Source of the DNA: Oryzias latipes
Taxonomy: Eukaryota; Chordata; Actinopteri; Beloniformes; Adrianichthyidae
NCBI RefSeq assembly: GCF_002234675.1
Contig: NC_019859.2
Span: 10,691,983 to 10,755,982 of the forward strand
Length of the DNA stretch: 64,000 nt
Reading direction: 5' to 3'
Shown: one piece after another, positions 42,301 to 54,216 of the stretch
Layout: each line of letters starts with the position of its first letter
Numbering within the stretch: position 1 is the stretch's first letter
The notes under the pieces: generated by a model
The model's database searches: none
Seen by the model: the letters and a program-made list of their open reading frames with translations, nothing else
What the model was told of the DNA's origin: nothing
Translations under genes and position numbers: made by a program

Positions 42301-45300
42301 CGCACACACCGGTCTCAAAGGATCCCAACAGCTTCTGGACGCAGGTGAACGGTTTCCGCCTCTGCGTTTTTCAGGCTTCGGCAGCTGGACGTGGAGTTCA
42401 TGAAGCGCCTGAGTCACTCGGTCAACATCATTCCTGTTATTGCCAAGTCGGACACGATGACTGTCGAGGAGAAGCAGGAGTTCAAACAGCGAGTGAGTTC
42501 TCCAACGTTGTTGTTTTTAACGGAAAGCAAATTAGTGTTTTTCCGCTTTTTCTTTTACTGACGTACATCTTTTATGCCAATTACCCTCTAAAATGGCAAA
42601 AGTAAACATTTTCGTATGATGCCTTTTATGCATGAAGGAAATCTAAAGACGTCGGTGAAAACTATAAAAAGAAAAAACACTGGAGTCGATTAAAAGGATT
42701 AGCAGCACTTCACTAAAGAAAAGGACAATAGAATCCAAAAAAAAGATGGTTTTGATTTAAAAATGTCCACAAAAATGTTTCACTTAAGTATTCAAAAACC
42801 AAAACAAAACGTATCAACAGAGAACTGTTGGCTTTTATTGTGAAAAGGCAAAACCACAGACTAGGAAATTTGTCTGATTAATCATATCTCTTATTTTGAA
42901 ATTTTGAGATGCATTAAAAAGAAATATTTAACTAAAAATAATCAGTTGAATTTGAAAAATTGAGTTAATGAACCCACTGTAAAGACATGTCAAATAACTA
43001 TTTAAATACTTGTAACCCTTGTGCTATCCTAAGCAATTTAACATTGGGAGTGGGGTCATCTAGACCCACTAGACAGTGCGCTGAACCTTTTTTCTTCAAT
43101 GATTTGTGATCTTCACTGGTGTCCATGGATTACATGAAATCTGTCCACCTTTATCCACCTTTGTCATGGTAGGGAGAACACGTCAATGTAAGGGTGGGGT
43201 CATCTAAGATAGCACAAGGGTTAAAATACAATCAGGGTCCCATGATGCACTGCAAAAAAAGAAGAATAAATCAAATATTTAATCTCAAAGGGTGGAGCTG
43301 GTTTAGCTCGTGCTGGTTTGCGGCGCCTTCCGTCCGTGAAACCAGGGTTCAACTCCGGGCTGCTCCCTGTTCCCTTCTCTACCTCTGTGCCGGTTCCAAG
43401 CCTGGTTTGAGAAGGTTGCGTCAGGAAGGGCATCCGGCGTAAAACATTGCCAAATTTACCATGCGACTTGTTCGCTGTGGCGACCCCTGATGGGAGAAGC
43501 CGAAAGTGGAAGAATCTCAAAGAGTCAGATTACAAGTCTCATCTTTACATTAGTAAGTTTGTAGTTTGTGTTCAATAACAGGTCAGTTCTGAATGAGACT
43601 TCAGTGTCCATCACCTCTTTTCTTTTATCTGCAGAATTTATTTTTTTCTGACCTTCAGCTGTTGTCACATGAACACTATCTGTGTTTGCTGAACTAAAAA
43701 ATCAACAATGTTCTCCCAATGTACGCATGCAGTGAGGCTCTAAAGAAGCCTCTGACCTTCCAAGGTTCTGCTTCCTCCTTTAGTCATTGTGCTGTGAGAG
43801 AAAACTGACGAAGAGGAGCAGAAATGTGACAGAAGTGATGGCAGCTCCTTTACCCTGAGATACAACCGGGTTCTGAGAAGAACTTCTGTTCAGAGCAGAT
43901 TTGATGCTTTTGGCTCTTACAACAATGGAGGCTTTTTTTTTTTTTTTTACAAAGTACCAACTTATAACTCAGAGAAGAAACTGAACTTTTCTAGAAAGAA
44001 ATTCTACAAAGGAAATAGATTATTTGATTTATGCTGAGCTTTTTTTATCTTCTTCTGTGTCTTTTTTGGAGAATATTTTACTTATTTCAGTTCATATTGT
44101 TTTTTATTTTCCAATATTTGACTTCAAAATAATATAACTTCCTGTTTCAGTTAGAGTTCAAAGACAGCCACTATATTTCAATGTCTGTAATGTTTCGTGG
44201 TGTATTTTAAAGGCTGCATTGATTAAAACATTTTCCAGCTTCTCAAACTAACAGAAGTTTCATTTTGGCTGCAGGTCAGAAAGGAGCTGGAGATGAACGG
44301 CATTGAGTTTTACCCGCAGAAAGAGTTTGACGACGATATGGAGGACAAGAGCGACAACGACAAGATCAGAGTAAGTCCCAGGTCCAGTCTTCTTCTGTGC
44401 GTACGAGCCTTCGTAAGTAAGTAAGTAAATCTTTATTTATATAGCACTTCTCAGAGAGCGACTCACAAAGTGTTTCACAATGTTAAAACAAAATAAAATC
44501 AGTAGCGAGACCCAATAAACACACACAGGCATAGAAGCAAACAAACAAACACGCAGAAGTGAACACAAGTAAAAGTCAGCTAAAAGCTCTCCTAAATAAA
44601 AACGTCTTAACTTGAGCTGTAAAACACTCGGCTGAGTCAATCTGGCGCAGAGACAGGGGGAGGTTGTTCCAAAGTCGGGGAGCGACTGCCTGAAAGTTTT
44701 AAAAAGAGTTTTTGGAACACAAAGATTTTTATCAGTGGACCTCAAGGAACGTGCAGGAATGTAGGGAGTTAAAAGGTCAGAAATATAGTTCGGGGTTTAT
44801 CCATGCAAGGCTCTAAAAACTAAAATCAAAATCTTAAAATCTATTGTAAATTTAACAGGAAGCCAATGTAGCGATGGAAGCAGAGGGGTGGCATGAGTAC
44901 GCTTATTGGTTCCAGTTAGAAGCCTTGCAGCAGAGTTCTGGACCAATTGGAGACGTTTAAGAGACTTTTTGTTAAAACAAGTACAAAGAGAATTGCAGTC
45001 GTCTAAACGAGAGGAGATAAAAGCATGGATGATCAGCTCAAGGTCAGATCTGGTTAACATTGTCTTCAGTTTAGCCACATTCCTCAGGTGATAAAGCTGT
45101 TTTTGACCAAGAGCTTCGAGTGAGAGTCAAGAGACATAGCTTTGTCAAACCAGACACCAAGATTCCTGAGACTGGGCTGGACAGAAGAGCTCAGTGAACC
45201 AAGGTGTCTTTTGATGGAGGCAATTTTGTCATCAGAAGCAAAAAATTATTGTCTCAGTCTTATTTGGGTTCAGGAGTAAATGGTTGTCATTTAACCACAC

Positions 45301-47337
45301 TCTAATGCTGGCCAAGCAGTCTAGTAGATACAAAAGATTTGTATAATTATTTTTTCCAAAGGAGCAATAAAGTTGAATGTCATCAGCGTAAAGATAATAA
45401 GAAATAGTAGAAAATTTGTTGATGAGTCTCCCAAGGGGGATCATGTAGAGAGTGAATAGAATGGGTCCCAATACAGAACCTTGGGGAACGCCACTAGACA
45501 GGATTTTTGCTTCTGAAGATACCTTCGGTGGCTCCCCTCGTCTTCAGAGGGTTCTCGTGTCCTGAATCTCCCGTCCGTCCTCAGGAGGCCATGCCCTTCG
45601 CCGTGGTGGGCAGCGATAAGGAATACCAAGTGAACGGAAAACGAGTTCTGGGGAGGAAGACGGCCTGGGGGATCGTAGAGGGTGAGAGCCGCTGTGAGGT
45701 CATTTCTGATGAGCTTTGTGTGTCGGCTGGTGACAGAAAACAAACAAAGTTCCTGTTTCCTTTGTTCTGCAGTTGAAAATCCAAACCACTGTGAGTTTGC
45801 TCAACTGAGAGACTTCCTGATCAGGTGAGTTTCTTTTACACAAACAAACAAAAAATTAGTGATAAAAATCATTTGAATTCATAATTTATTATTATAATTA
45901 TTTATAAACTTGGAAAAATCAAGGATCAATCCAAGAAAAGATTCAGCCAAATCTTTTTCCGTTCCTTGGAACTATAATTTAACATATTTACGAATTTCTT
46001 TATGTGATTGTCCAGTTGGATAAAAATGTAGTTTTAGTCTTAGTTTAACCTTTTGATATCTTCGCCATCAGAAAAACGGTACTGTTATTCTGTTTGGATG
46101 AACTCAAGTTGGCTCTTCAGGTTGAAAGAGGTCAACATTTGACAACAATCAGAGCCTTTACACAGGAAAAAACTAAATCGCTTTCTGAGAGTCTAATTAT
46201 CCTATTTGACTTTATTTTGGACAAAATAACTGAACAGATAATGAGAGTTTTTGTTTGTGTTTGTTTTTTTTTCAAGTGAATTTGTTCTGGATTTAGGATG
46301 TCTGACCCAAAATGTGTGATGAAATGTTCCCTGTTGGGTCATCCTGTCTTATATCAAGTTGAATAGGTTAAAGTCCCGCTCCGATCATTTTTTTTTACGT
46401 CAAAAATACACTTTTTCCAACAGCATTTTTTTGTCTGCTCCTGGTTTATAATGGTTTGAATAAAGAAATACTCAGAAATGCAGTTTTAAGTGTAATTTTT
46501 TTCAGATAGCTCCTCCATCATCAGAAAAATGCCACAAGAAGACAGAAAACAAGATTTTCTTTGAGGCGGTTCTTTTATTTGATCAGAAATGATGGGGGTC
46601 GTCCCGGAGAAGCTGATCCACGTGTCCCCACTGCTGGACTCAGATATTCTAACAGCATCTTCCCTCTGATGCAAAAAACTCGGAAGCCTCGTTTCCACTG
46701 AGCGCTATGGTTCAGTCTGGTATTTTGAGCGTTTCCATTTATAGAATGGACCAGTAAACTGGAGCATTTTTGGGCCCCATTGGTTGTCCATAGAAAAATG
46801 GAACGGTTAGGGCGGAGCTACCGTCGTCACACAATGAAACCTGTCTATTGGTGGAAGGTCAAACCAGCCACGCCTCTTTTCAACTGTATTCCTCTTCGCA
46901 ATTTTCTCCCAAACATTAAATAACTTGTATATCCGAAGCATCAAAAGCCAAGCGGAGAGAAAGAGCTGCTGGATGAACTCCATTGTTTTTTCTGCTTTTC
47001 CTGTAGTCGCACTACTGTGACGCGAAGCTAAGCAATCGGTTATGTTGTGGCGGTCCAACTTTGAGTGGAAATGCCCACCGGAATTGCCTGGACCAATCTA
47101 AACCGTGGAAACGAGGCTCAGCAGTCCCCTCACAGCGTTCTAGAAACATGGTGGATCCCTGAAGAACCCACCAATCACCGCTCTCTCTGTGCTCTCGCTC
47201 GGCTCCTTCCCAGGTCCCACCTCCAGGATCTGAAGGAAGTCACCCATAACATTCACTACGAAACGTACCGTGCCAGGAGACTGAACGAGAACGGAGGCCT
47301 CCACCCCATCTGTGACACCCAAGACAGCAACCTGTAG
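39366..47337 (+). CDS. septin3: Septin-3
   Basis: Neuronal septin GTPase (septin-6/9 related subgroup naming varies) that polymerises with other septins into filaments at membranes and presynaptic terminals. Nine coding exons: 39366-39753, 39850-39978, 41187-41268, 41371-41508, 42375-42492, 44275-44370, 45585-45681, 45773-45824, 47214-47337. All GT/AG, 1224 bases in frame, 407 residues. Signatures: [11 protein letters not shown]-type polybasic entry ([20 protein letters not shown]), P-loop GHSGLGKST, switch [15 protein letters not shown]4-region AKSD within [16 protein letters not shown], septin-unique element [20 protein letters not shown] and the end [18 protein letters not shown]. Human septin-3 is about 358 residues; the excess is a Gly/His-rich insert between the Pro-rich N-terminus and LLGYIG. 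No C-terminal coiled coil, as expected for this subgroup. Start chosen just after the acceptor at 39363. Confidence 0.96.
40050..40526. mobile_element. MITE-like element with about 30-bp terminal inverted repeats
   Basis: Left end TTGGCTGTATATTAGAACTG...GACTGAGTGA and, at the right, the inverted counterpart TTGACTGTATATGAGAACTG...GACTGAGTGA lie about 475 bases apart in septin-3 intron 3. Interior includes 'ggttccaacatggcggcg'. Related pieces are at 63408-63510, 25085-25200 and about 10600-10760. No coding capacity. Confidence 0.75.
43013..43224. mobile_element. piggyBac-like MITE (TTAA-flanked)
   Basis: About 210 bases with inverted ends CCCTTGTGCTATC...GATAGCACAAGGG. The right end is followed by TTAA, the left by GTAA, a one-base decay of TTAA. 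CCC-starting ends with TTAA targets are the mark of the piggyBac superfamily. Internal 'gtggggtcatctagacccac' repeats near both ends. A half copy is at 49923-50053. In septin-3 intron 6. Confidence 0.7.
43291..43512 (+). mobile_element. tRNA-derived SINE with 10-bp target-site duplication
   Basis: Second copy of the family at 6789-7019, opposite orientation. Flanked by AATCTCAAAG at 43281-43290 and 43513-43522. Head GGAGCTGGTTTAGCTCGTGC (box A-like) and GGGTTCAACTCC (box B); tail 'cccctgatgggagaagccga'. In septin-3 intron 6. Confidence 0.85.
44412..45525 (-). mobile_element. 5'-truncated L2/CR1-type LINE
   Basis: On the minus strand: [20 protein letters not shown], then [14 protein letters not shown] with the catalytic YADD (frame 45471-45232), then after frame breaks the conserved C-terminal part [20 protein letters not shown] and [11 protein letters not shown] (frame 45078-44797). 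The 3' end is 'gtgctatataaataaagatt' followed by short TTAC repeats, the tail type of L2/CR1 elements. Frameshifted and inactive. In septin-3 intron 7. Confidence 0.85.
46368..46552 (+). mobile_element. Copy of the 'AAAGTCCC' non-autonomous repeat family (internally deleted)
   Basis: Begins TTAAAGTCCCGCTCCGATCA and ends 'ccatcatcagaaaaatgcca'. Both family ends are kept but the middle is gone, giving about 185 bases. In septin-3 intron 9 (between 45824 and 47214). Confidence 0.6.
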
Positions 47338-48895
47338 TCCACCCGGTGGAGCGAGCAGCTCAGCCATCCAAGGAGCTCACAGAAGCATAAACGTCGCCCC
47401 GGCGTTGCTGCATGTGTGGAACAACCTTCATCTGTGACGTCATTTAATGTTCCCCCTCTTCACGTTCCTCCCCCTTTGACCTTCATCTCACATATCAGAT
47501 CTTTATAGTTTTCTGAAAGCAAGAGTTAGTGCCATTTGATCCACTGCCAGCACCTTATCTTGTGGAGCAGGTTAGTGCGAGCCTAGAACCTAAAACATTC
47601 AGTTTAGGACTCGAGGAAGCATCATTTTGTTAAATTCATCTGAAATGTTGCATAACAAAAGTGAAGCAGTTCTGCTGCAGACTCTGCTTTCATTAGCAGA
47701 CTATAAGATTCTAAGCAGCTGTCCTTCGCTTTACGGGGAGCAAAGCCAAACGAGTGTTTGAGTCTCAGCATGAACTCCCTCAAACGCAGCAGAATCTCTC
47801 ACGGCCCCATAAATGCAGGGAAGGTTTGTTCATAACGCTCCACTACTTTAATTATAGGAGGAAACAAGTGTCTACTTTCACCCAAACCTCCATTATTTGA
47901 TGATAACATTTAGAAGATCACAAAATTAGAAGTCACACTTGAATTATTTTAGATTAATCACAATTTTTGTCTTTAACTTGTTTAAAAAAAAAACTAAAAA
48001 GTTAGGGAGTAAAGAGACAGAAAAAACACCCAAAGTCTTCAGATCTTTAAAAGTCAAATGAACCTGGTGGGTTTTTATTTAGTTATAATCAAATCCCCCT
48101 TATCACCACTTGGTGGCAGCATTCCTCAGTGTTGAGTGGTCTTGACATTTTCTCATTGGCCACAACCACAGCAGCTTAAAGTCCCATCATCTGTGTGGAA
48201 TTTGTTCTCCCCGTTTGACCTATCAATCTGGGAAAGCGGTGAGCTGCAGACACCCCCCAATCCAACCCCGTCATGCTGAGCGTCAAGCAGGGAGGCACTG
48301 GGTCCCGTTGTTAGAGTCGGCCTGGATTTGAACTCGCGACATTCCAGTCGCAGTGCGGACACTCTTGCACAAGGCCGCTGAGCTTGCATTGGTGGCGGCT
48401 AACATATCCTTCTGCGCTAGGTTTACATGAACCGTCCCGGAGTTATGCACTTATAAACACGTTTACCAGATTTTCTTCAGGAGGTCGACATTTATTCCAG
48501 GTGAGGATGGAAATGCCAAAAGTACAGAAAGATGAAGAATCATCATTGGAAGAGTTGCTCCTGTTTGCCGTTCTGATGTGCCTGTGTTGTTTTTGTGCAG
48601 ACTGGCGTGTGGGGAGAGCGTACCAACGCCTCCTCGCTGTGTCATGTTTGTGCGTGCATGCTTGCGTCTGTGCGTTGGCCTAACCTGGGGTAACTGATGT
48701 GCCAGAGGGTAACATGGTAGCCACCACACATCGCTCAGCCCTGCATCCACCCCCCAACCCCCAGGATGTTCATTTCATGACAACTCTTTGCAAGGTTGCT
48801 GTGATCGATTTGAAGAATTGCCAGTATTACACTGAGTTTATTTGTACATTGGTGTCATTGTAATTTATTCTTTGTTCAATTAAAACAGTTGTCCA
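47338..48895 (+). other. septin3: Septin-3 3' untranslated region
   Basis: Non-coding sequence following the TAG at 47335-47337. A plausible end is ATTAAA at 48879-48884 followed by a GT-rich stretch; no canonical AATAAA was seen earlier. The extent is inferred. It contains a tRNA-like SINE fragment at 48275-48386. Confidence 0.45.
48275..48386 (-). mobile_element. tRNA-derived sequence (SINE head or tRNA pseudogene)
   Basis: On the minus strand: GCTCAGCGGCCTTGTGCAAG (box A region) then GCGAGTTCAAATCC (box B) and a short non-tRNA continuation. No proper acceptor stem is formed, so it is not an intact tRNA gene. It lies in the putative septin-3 3' UTR. Confidence 0.5.
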
Positions 48896-49100
48896 TGTTT
48901 TTAGAATGTTTTTCTTATTATTGATTGTCAGATTGCGAACAAAAGAAACTAGGGTCTTTGGGAATATTTGGGATTTGTATTCAGGAAAAAAAAAATTGAT
49001 GCTGTAAAACTAAGTAACCATTCATAAATGCATTTGTTTGTTTCAGAAATTGTTTTTGTGTTTTAAACATATTTTTGTTTTTATATTACGCTGGGATTTT

Positions 49101-49320
49101 GCAGAGGTGTAGTGGTTAGCACTCTCCCCTCGCAGGCTCAAATCCTTGATGGGATCTCATGTGTGGGTTTTCTCCGAGCACTGGCTGTCCAAAAACATGC
49201 TTCATGGGTTAACTGATGTCTCTTAAACAACGCTTAGGTGTGAATTTGTATATATAGTTAGCCCAAAAGTAGCGGGGATAGGCTCCAGCAGCTCTGTGAC
49301 CCTGACCAGGAACAAGGGGA
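49101..49320 (+). mobile_element. SINE-like dispersed fish repeat
   Basis: Head 'gtgtagtggttagcactctc' with a box A-like start and 'ggctcaaatccttg' box B-like block, body 'gtgtgggttttctccgagca' and 'ccaaaaacatgcttcatggg', tail 'gggataggctccagcagctc'. This ordered set is a common fish interspersed repeat. Confidence 0.7.
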
Positions 49321-49922
49321 CTGGTACAAGTACTGGTACTTTTGCACTAATTCAAGGATCATTCATCTGGCATCAACACATGGGAGGGAAACGAGATGTA
49401 GTGGTCCATCTTTGTGTCAACAAAAGCACAAAAAGTGCTGGAAAATTAAATGTCTCTAACTTAACCTGTTCAGACATTTTTAAAATAACTTTTGAAATAA
49501 TAGATTTTTTTTATACACATACAACAATTTTTTACATTATCATTTACTTCAACTCAAAACATTTTGCTCAATGTTTCGTGGTCTAATATGATCCCTGACA
49601 GCTGCTTGGTGCTGCTTTCTTCTTTTTTTTGTCTGAAGAATAAAAAATCCTGAGTCATCCTAAAGATAAATCTTTATTGCCGGAGAAAGCCATCAATCTT
49701 CCATTTTCAGTTCTGAGCCACACGTTCAGATGAGATGGTGACTGTAGCATCACAGTGAATGCGACAGAATACAGGAGAAACTGTTGCTGAAACGACTCTT
49801 CAGTGTGCTTGATGATCAGTGGTCAGGTTTACACCAAACAAAAACAGAGCATAAAACGTTGCTAGTTTTATCTGGTCAGCTAAAGAATCCCAAACCAAAC
49901 TGAAGTCAAACTGAAGGTGGAA

Positions 49923-50053
49923 AGATTTCATGTAATTCATGGACACCAGTGAAGATCACAAATAGTTGAAGAAAAAAGGTTCAGCGCACTGTCTAGTGGG
50001 TCTAGATGACCCAACTCCCAATGGTAAAGTGCCTAGGATAGCACAAGGGTTAA
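49923..50053 (-). mobile_element. Half copy of the piggyBac-like MITE
   Basis: Reverse of 43013-43224: 'gacaccagtgaagatcacaa', 'gcgcactgtctagtgggtct', ending GATAGCACAAGGGTTAA. Only one terminus with its TTAA (50050-50053) is present. Confidence 0.7.
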
Positions 50054-50119
50054 ACTGTCAACGGATGCACCATTAATGGTTAATGCAATAGTTAGGGAAT
50101 TAGCCATGGGGAGCATTAA

Positions 50120-50418
50120 CCATGTGCGGGGATGCGGTGGTTGGTGCTCTGCTTTGAATCCTGGCTGGGTTCTTTCTGTGTGGAATTTGCATTCTCTGCC
50201 CGAGTATGCGTGGGTTTTCTCTGGGCGTTCTGGCTTCCTCCCAAGAACAGGCGTCATAGGTGGGTTGGTGACTCTAAATTGTTGCTTCGTTGTGCGTGTG
50301 ACCCTGTGATGAGCCCTCCAGGGTATACCCCGACCTTCAGCCTGAAGTAACTGGCCCGGCCTCCAGCACTCCCATGGGATCCTGCCCGCCCAAATTAGTG
50401 GGATTAGAAGATCGATGG
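50120..50418 (+). mobile_element. SINE-like dispersed fish repeat
   Basis: Same family as 49101-49320 with a fuller body: 'gcgggga-gcggtggtt' head, 'tgtgtggaatttgcattctc', 'gcgtgggttttctctgggcg', 'ttggtgactctaaattg', 'gaccctgtgatgagc'. About 800 bases from the previous copy, same orientation. Confidence 0.65.
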
Positions 50419-50639
50419 ACGGGAAGCGGTTCTGCTGCATCATAGAGATGGGAAAAAAAGCAATCTTTGAAAAGTAAACATGTTTTTAAAAAATCAAACT
50501 GAATCTTTATAGTTTTTAGAAAAAAAAAACACTAATTTTAATATAATCACAAATACATTCATTGCCAGAACCATTCTTTTTCTTATTTTGAAAGGATTAG
50601 CTCATTCAAACTAAGTCTCTTTGGCTCGGTGAGAATTCA

Positions 50640-51860
50640 TAAACCAACAACTTCTAGTCTTCACTGTAATCCATGTCAGAGGATTTCTGTTGGGTGAAGA
50701 TCAGGACTCTGAGCAGCCCAGTGAAGTTCTCTCACACTAGAGAGAACTTGTTTTTAGTGATTTTTTTTCTCAGGGCTCTGATGTCCAGACCTAAATGTTT
50801 TCAAAATGTTTCAACAAAGTTGGAAATATGCAATTGTCTCAAATCCCTTGGTTTTGAGACAATTTTTTCTTGCCAGGCTCCAAGGGATCAATTGCTGAGT
50901 GGAGAAGAATGATTCATCACTCCAGAGAACGTGTCTCTAGAGTCTACAGCTGAAGTTTTATAGCATTTTTCAACCTGTCTTGTGCTTTCATACAAATTCA
51001 CACACTTGTGGAGGCAGAGCTGCCACGCAAGGAGCTTGCCAGACCACTAGGAGTGATGTGGGGCTTATTGTTTTGCCCAAGGACATTTGGACACATGGGC
51101 AGGCAGAGTTGCATCACTGCTTGGATGCTACTGGTCATTCATGGAGTCCAGTATTCTAGTTAATTTCGAAGTCTGATCATATATGCATTATGCTCCTCAG
51201 TATCTATAGATGCTATTGTGTCAAAACAAATGGTTTATACTTGTGGCTCAGTTGGTATTTCTCATCAACTCCACTTTGAAGTACAGTAGTCGCACCTTTC
51301 ACGGTCTCTCTCTTTCCCAGGTTTTTTTGTGCAACTTTGCATGCTTTTTTTTCCCCCACAGCTTATTGTTTTCTGCCTCCTGGATGGCTGTAGACCCTGT
51401 TTCCTGTACGGAATGCGTTCAGTTTGTCGAATTTATATAAATCTTCAAGCAGATCTTTGTTCTCCTTCTAATATACTGGACTTATTTTTATACAAAGGTT
51501 TAAAGTTTGAGAGTTAAAACAAGTGGACAAATGTTTGAACATAAATATCAGTCTCAGAAAAGGGTATAAAGTGTGTAGTGAGAGGTTTGACAGCCTTAAA
51601 ACATTTATAAAAATTGTTAAAAGTGAAGATAACTACTCTACTGTAGAGATGTCACTCATCGTGCATCTTTTTTTTGGAATGTAACTTAACCGACAGTTGC
51701 TGCTGACAGTTCAGTGAAATGTGTCTAAGCTCTAGTCTAGAGTCTATTCTTTCACAAATCCTTGTAGAAGTAACTTCCATGCTGTGATTTTTATTCAGCT
51801 GTTGATGTGAAAGTGACAGAAATCTGATTATTTGAATGAATACTTCTGGTGATGTGGGGT
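50640..51860 (-). mobile_element. Second degenerate Tc1/mariner remnant, with nested insertion
   Basis: Minus-strand blocks match the same transposon family as 1255-2215: 'attcatcactccagagaacg' (the antisense of a VLWSDES-like coding block), 'attctttcacaaatccttgt' (antisense of the N-terminal region) and 'gattatttgaatgaatactt' near the terminal repeat. About 51000-51640 is unrelated, including a SINE-like 'ttttgcccaaggacatttgg' piece. No frame survives. Confidence 0.5.
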
Positions 51861-52032
51861 GTGTGCTTTATGATGTGTCTGCTATCTGAACATCTTATCA
51901 CAGCTGATAAATCTGAACTGATAGTTTCATTAAAATCAATCATAAAAGTATGGTTCAATCTGCAACTGTGAGCTACAACCAATAGCTGGAATCCATAGTA
52001 CTTGTCACGTGGCAAGGCAGGTGCTTATTCCA

Positions 52033-52047
52033 CCACCAGAGGGCACC
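52033..52047 (+). promoter_or_regulatory. CTCF-like motif
   Basis: CCACCAGAGGGCACC agrees with the core CTCF consensus (CCASYAGRKGGCRS). A single match by eye in intergenic DNA beyond septin-3; many such matches are unbound. Confidence 0.25.
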
Positions 52048-52059
52048 ACAGGTTCAGTC

Positions 52060-53094
52060 CAACACACAAATTTTACCTGACAAATGCCTTAATTGTAACA
52101 ATGGTAAGGCCTAAAAGAATTCCAATCCATGGGAATTCCAAAACCATTTAGTCTCCATACAGCTTATTTACATGCGGAGACATCCCACTTATGCCTCCTG
52201 CACCAAGGAAAGGGAAACCCAGGGACAAATAGACATAAAGCAGGAGGACAAAAGACGCAACTCCTTGAAGGGAAGAAAAAAAGCAGTGCCAGCTCCTATA
52301 CCAGGGGAAAAGCCTGAACTCCAACAGACAGAAGGTGCAAAAATATAATTAAAATGTATAAAACCCACTCACACACAGACACACAATTGCCCCATGGACC
52401 GATAGCACCTGTTTATACAAAGTCCTAATTTACTGGGAGCACCCCAGCCATATGCCTGCAAGCCTTAGCCCAGGGATTTAAACACCCAAAGGATATTGGT
52501 TAGAGCAGGATGGAGTTGCTCAGCCAAAAGTGTGCAGGAGTGGCTCGTTCCAGCTGAATCTGACCTGTTGCAGATCAGAGGCAGCAGCGATTGTGACGTG
52601 AAGACACCGAGCAGCAATGCAGGCAGCGGAGTGCGCCTAATTTAACACAGTTTTAACCAACACATGCAAGGCATATGGCATGCAACAAAGACACAGCAGT
52701 GTGGGAAGAGTAACCAAGGTGCCACTTGTCCTGAGCATTAAATACAACCTGCAGCATTGTAGCCAACGTCTTGTGCTAAGTACACACTGGGCATGTGCTG
52801 AACATGGGAGTTTTGTAAGGCTTTTAGAATACGGTGTTCACCAAGGTCTGTCGCTATCCGATACTAGTGCATGTACTCCCAGTTATAAGAGGCTCGATGC
52901 GAAATGTCAAAGCAGTGCAAATCTTGCAAATCTTGCTCCAGGCTTTTGCTTTCACACTTGGGGTCATAAAATTAAGGCCGGGCACAAACAGCAACTATTA
53001 CTTTATCCTTCATGATTGATTATCAACCGGTTGGCACTTCTTTCTTGTTCTGAAAAAGACGCTACCCAAACATCACCACCAAATCCGAGTCCCT
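52060..53094. other. Unassigned, probably repeat-derived stretch
   Basis: No gene recognised. About 52640-52760 ('catgcaaggcatatggcatg', 'gtgccacttgtcctgagcat') resembles 56545-56650 ('gtgcaccacttgtgctgagc'), suggesting two copies of one element about 3.9 kb apart. Confidence 0.35.
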
Positions 53095-53320
53095 TGATTG
53101 GTCAAAGTTCAACTGGTTTAACTTTCCACGCACGTTCAATTGCTACACGTTTTGTACATAGACCCCGAAAATGGACTTCAAAACTTTTGTAGCAATGCGT
53201 GAACGCAAGAGTTTTGGATTTGGAAGTCCAAAACTCACATATGCACACATTTACATAGACTTTTCATTGTAAGCGGTGACTTGAATGTGCGTTGCTGAGC
53301 CTGGTGTGAACGTAAATTAC
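53095..53320. mobile_element. Repeat copy related to 16310-16525
   Basis: Shares ordered blocks ('ccgagtcccttgattggtca', 'cacgttttgtacatagaccc', 'acatttacatagacttttca', 'ctgagcctggtgtgaacgta') with the copy downstream of serhl. Confidence 0.45.
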
Positions 53321-53560
53321 GCTCCTAACCATGAGCAGCCAGGAGGATAGATTCAAGATGTTACCAAACTGGATTGAGAGTGTGTTGGTAAGATACATGG
53401 AGGAGATCACAAAAGACATCAACCCTCAATATGTACTTCCAATAAGTCCTCCTGCAAAGCAACTGTTGTTTATAGAGTCAGTTCCTCCAAGAAGGCCTTC
53501 AAAACAGTGCAATGGACAGTTTTAGGTTCTGAAACATCCCTTTGACAGACTATACGCAGG

Positions 53561-53750
53561 GCTTACCAACCCTGTTCCTCATGGGCTACCGCCCTGCAAC
53601 TAACCCTGCTCAGTAGGTGCTGATGAGCTGGACTGAATCAGCACAGTTTCTGACTGAAAACACCTGATCCAGGTGTGCAGCAATTACTGAAGCAGGGTTA
53701 ACTGCTCAACAAGCGGGCAGTAGCCCACGAGGAACAGGGTTGGTGACTCC
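53561..53750. mobile_element. Palindromic MITE of about 190 bp
   Basis: The first about 50 bases ('ccaaccctgttcctcatggg', 'ctaaccctgct') are repeated inverted at the right end ('cccacgaggaacagggttgg'). The CCAACCCTG-TCCT start is that of very common fish hAT-like non-autonomous elements. No target duplication was resolved. Confidence 0.65.
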
Positions 53751-54216
53751 TAAACTACAGTATAAACCCCACCCCTTCTTTCTCGAGCTTTCAAAGATTT
53801 AAACACCGCAGAAATCCACACGTCTTGACTATTTATATGGTCACAAATACCCCAATCATGGAAAGAACCAGTTGGATCTTCTGCAAACAGGTCTCCTGAA
53901 AATCTTGGTCATAATTTCTTCCTCTTTGTTCTGTAGCTTAGACCTGGAATTCTCTGGCTCTCTTAAAAGCATTGGGTTGGTGTGTTTGGATCTCCTCCAC
54001 CGTCATGGACGGTCTTTCTAATGGCCTTCTTAACTTGCCTCAACAAGAAATCTAAAGGAAGTTTAGGCTGTGGAATGAACGTCAACAAAAACTGTCTTTA
54101 GTTTTGTGCGCTGTGGTCACTTGCAACAAACTGGAACTCCAAACCCTCTTGCCTGTGAAAGGCAAAGCAAAGAGATTTCAGAAGAAATTAGAATTAGAAT
54201 TAAATTAGAAGAAATA

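Noticed and set aside
48275-48386. Functional tRNA gene on the minus strand
   Set aside because: Box A and box B are present but no acceptor or anticodon stem pairs properly; more likely a SINE head.
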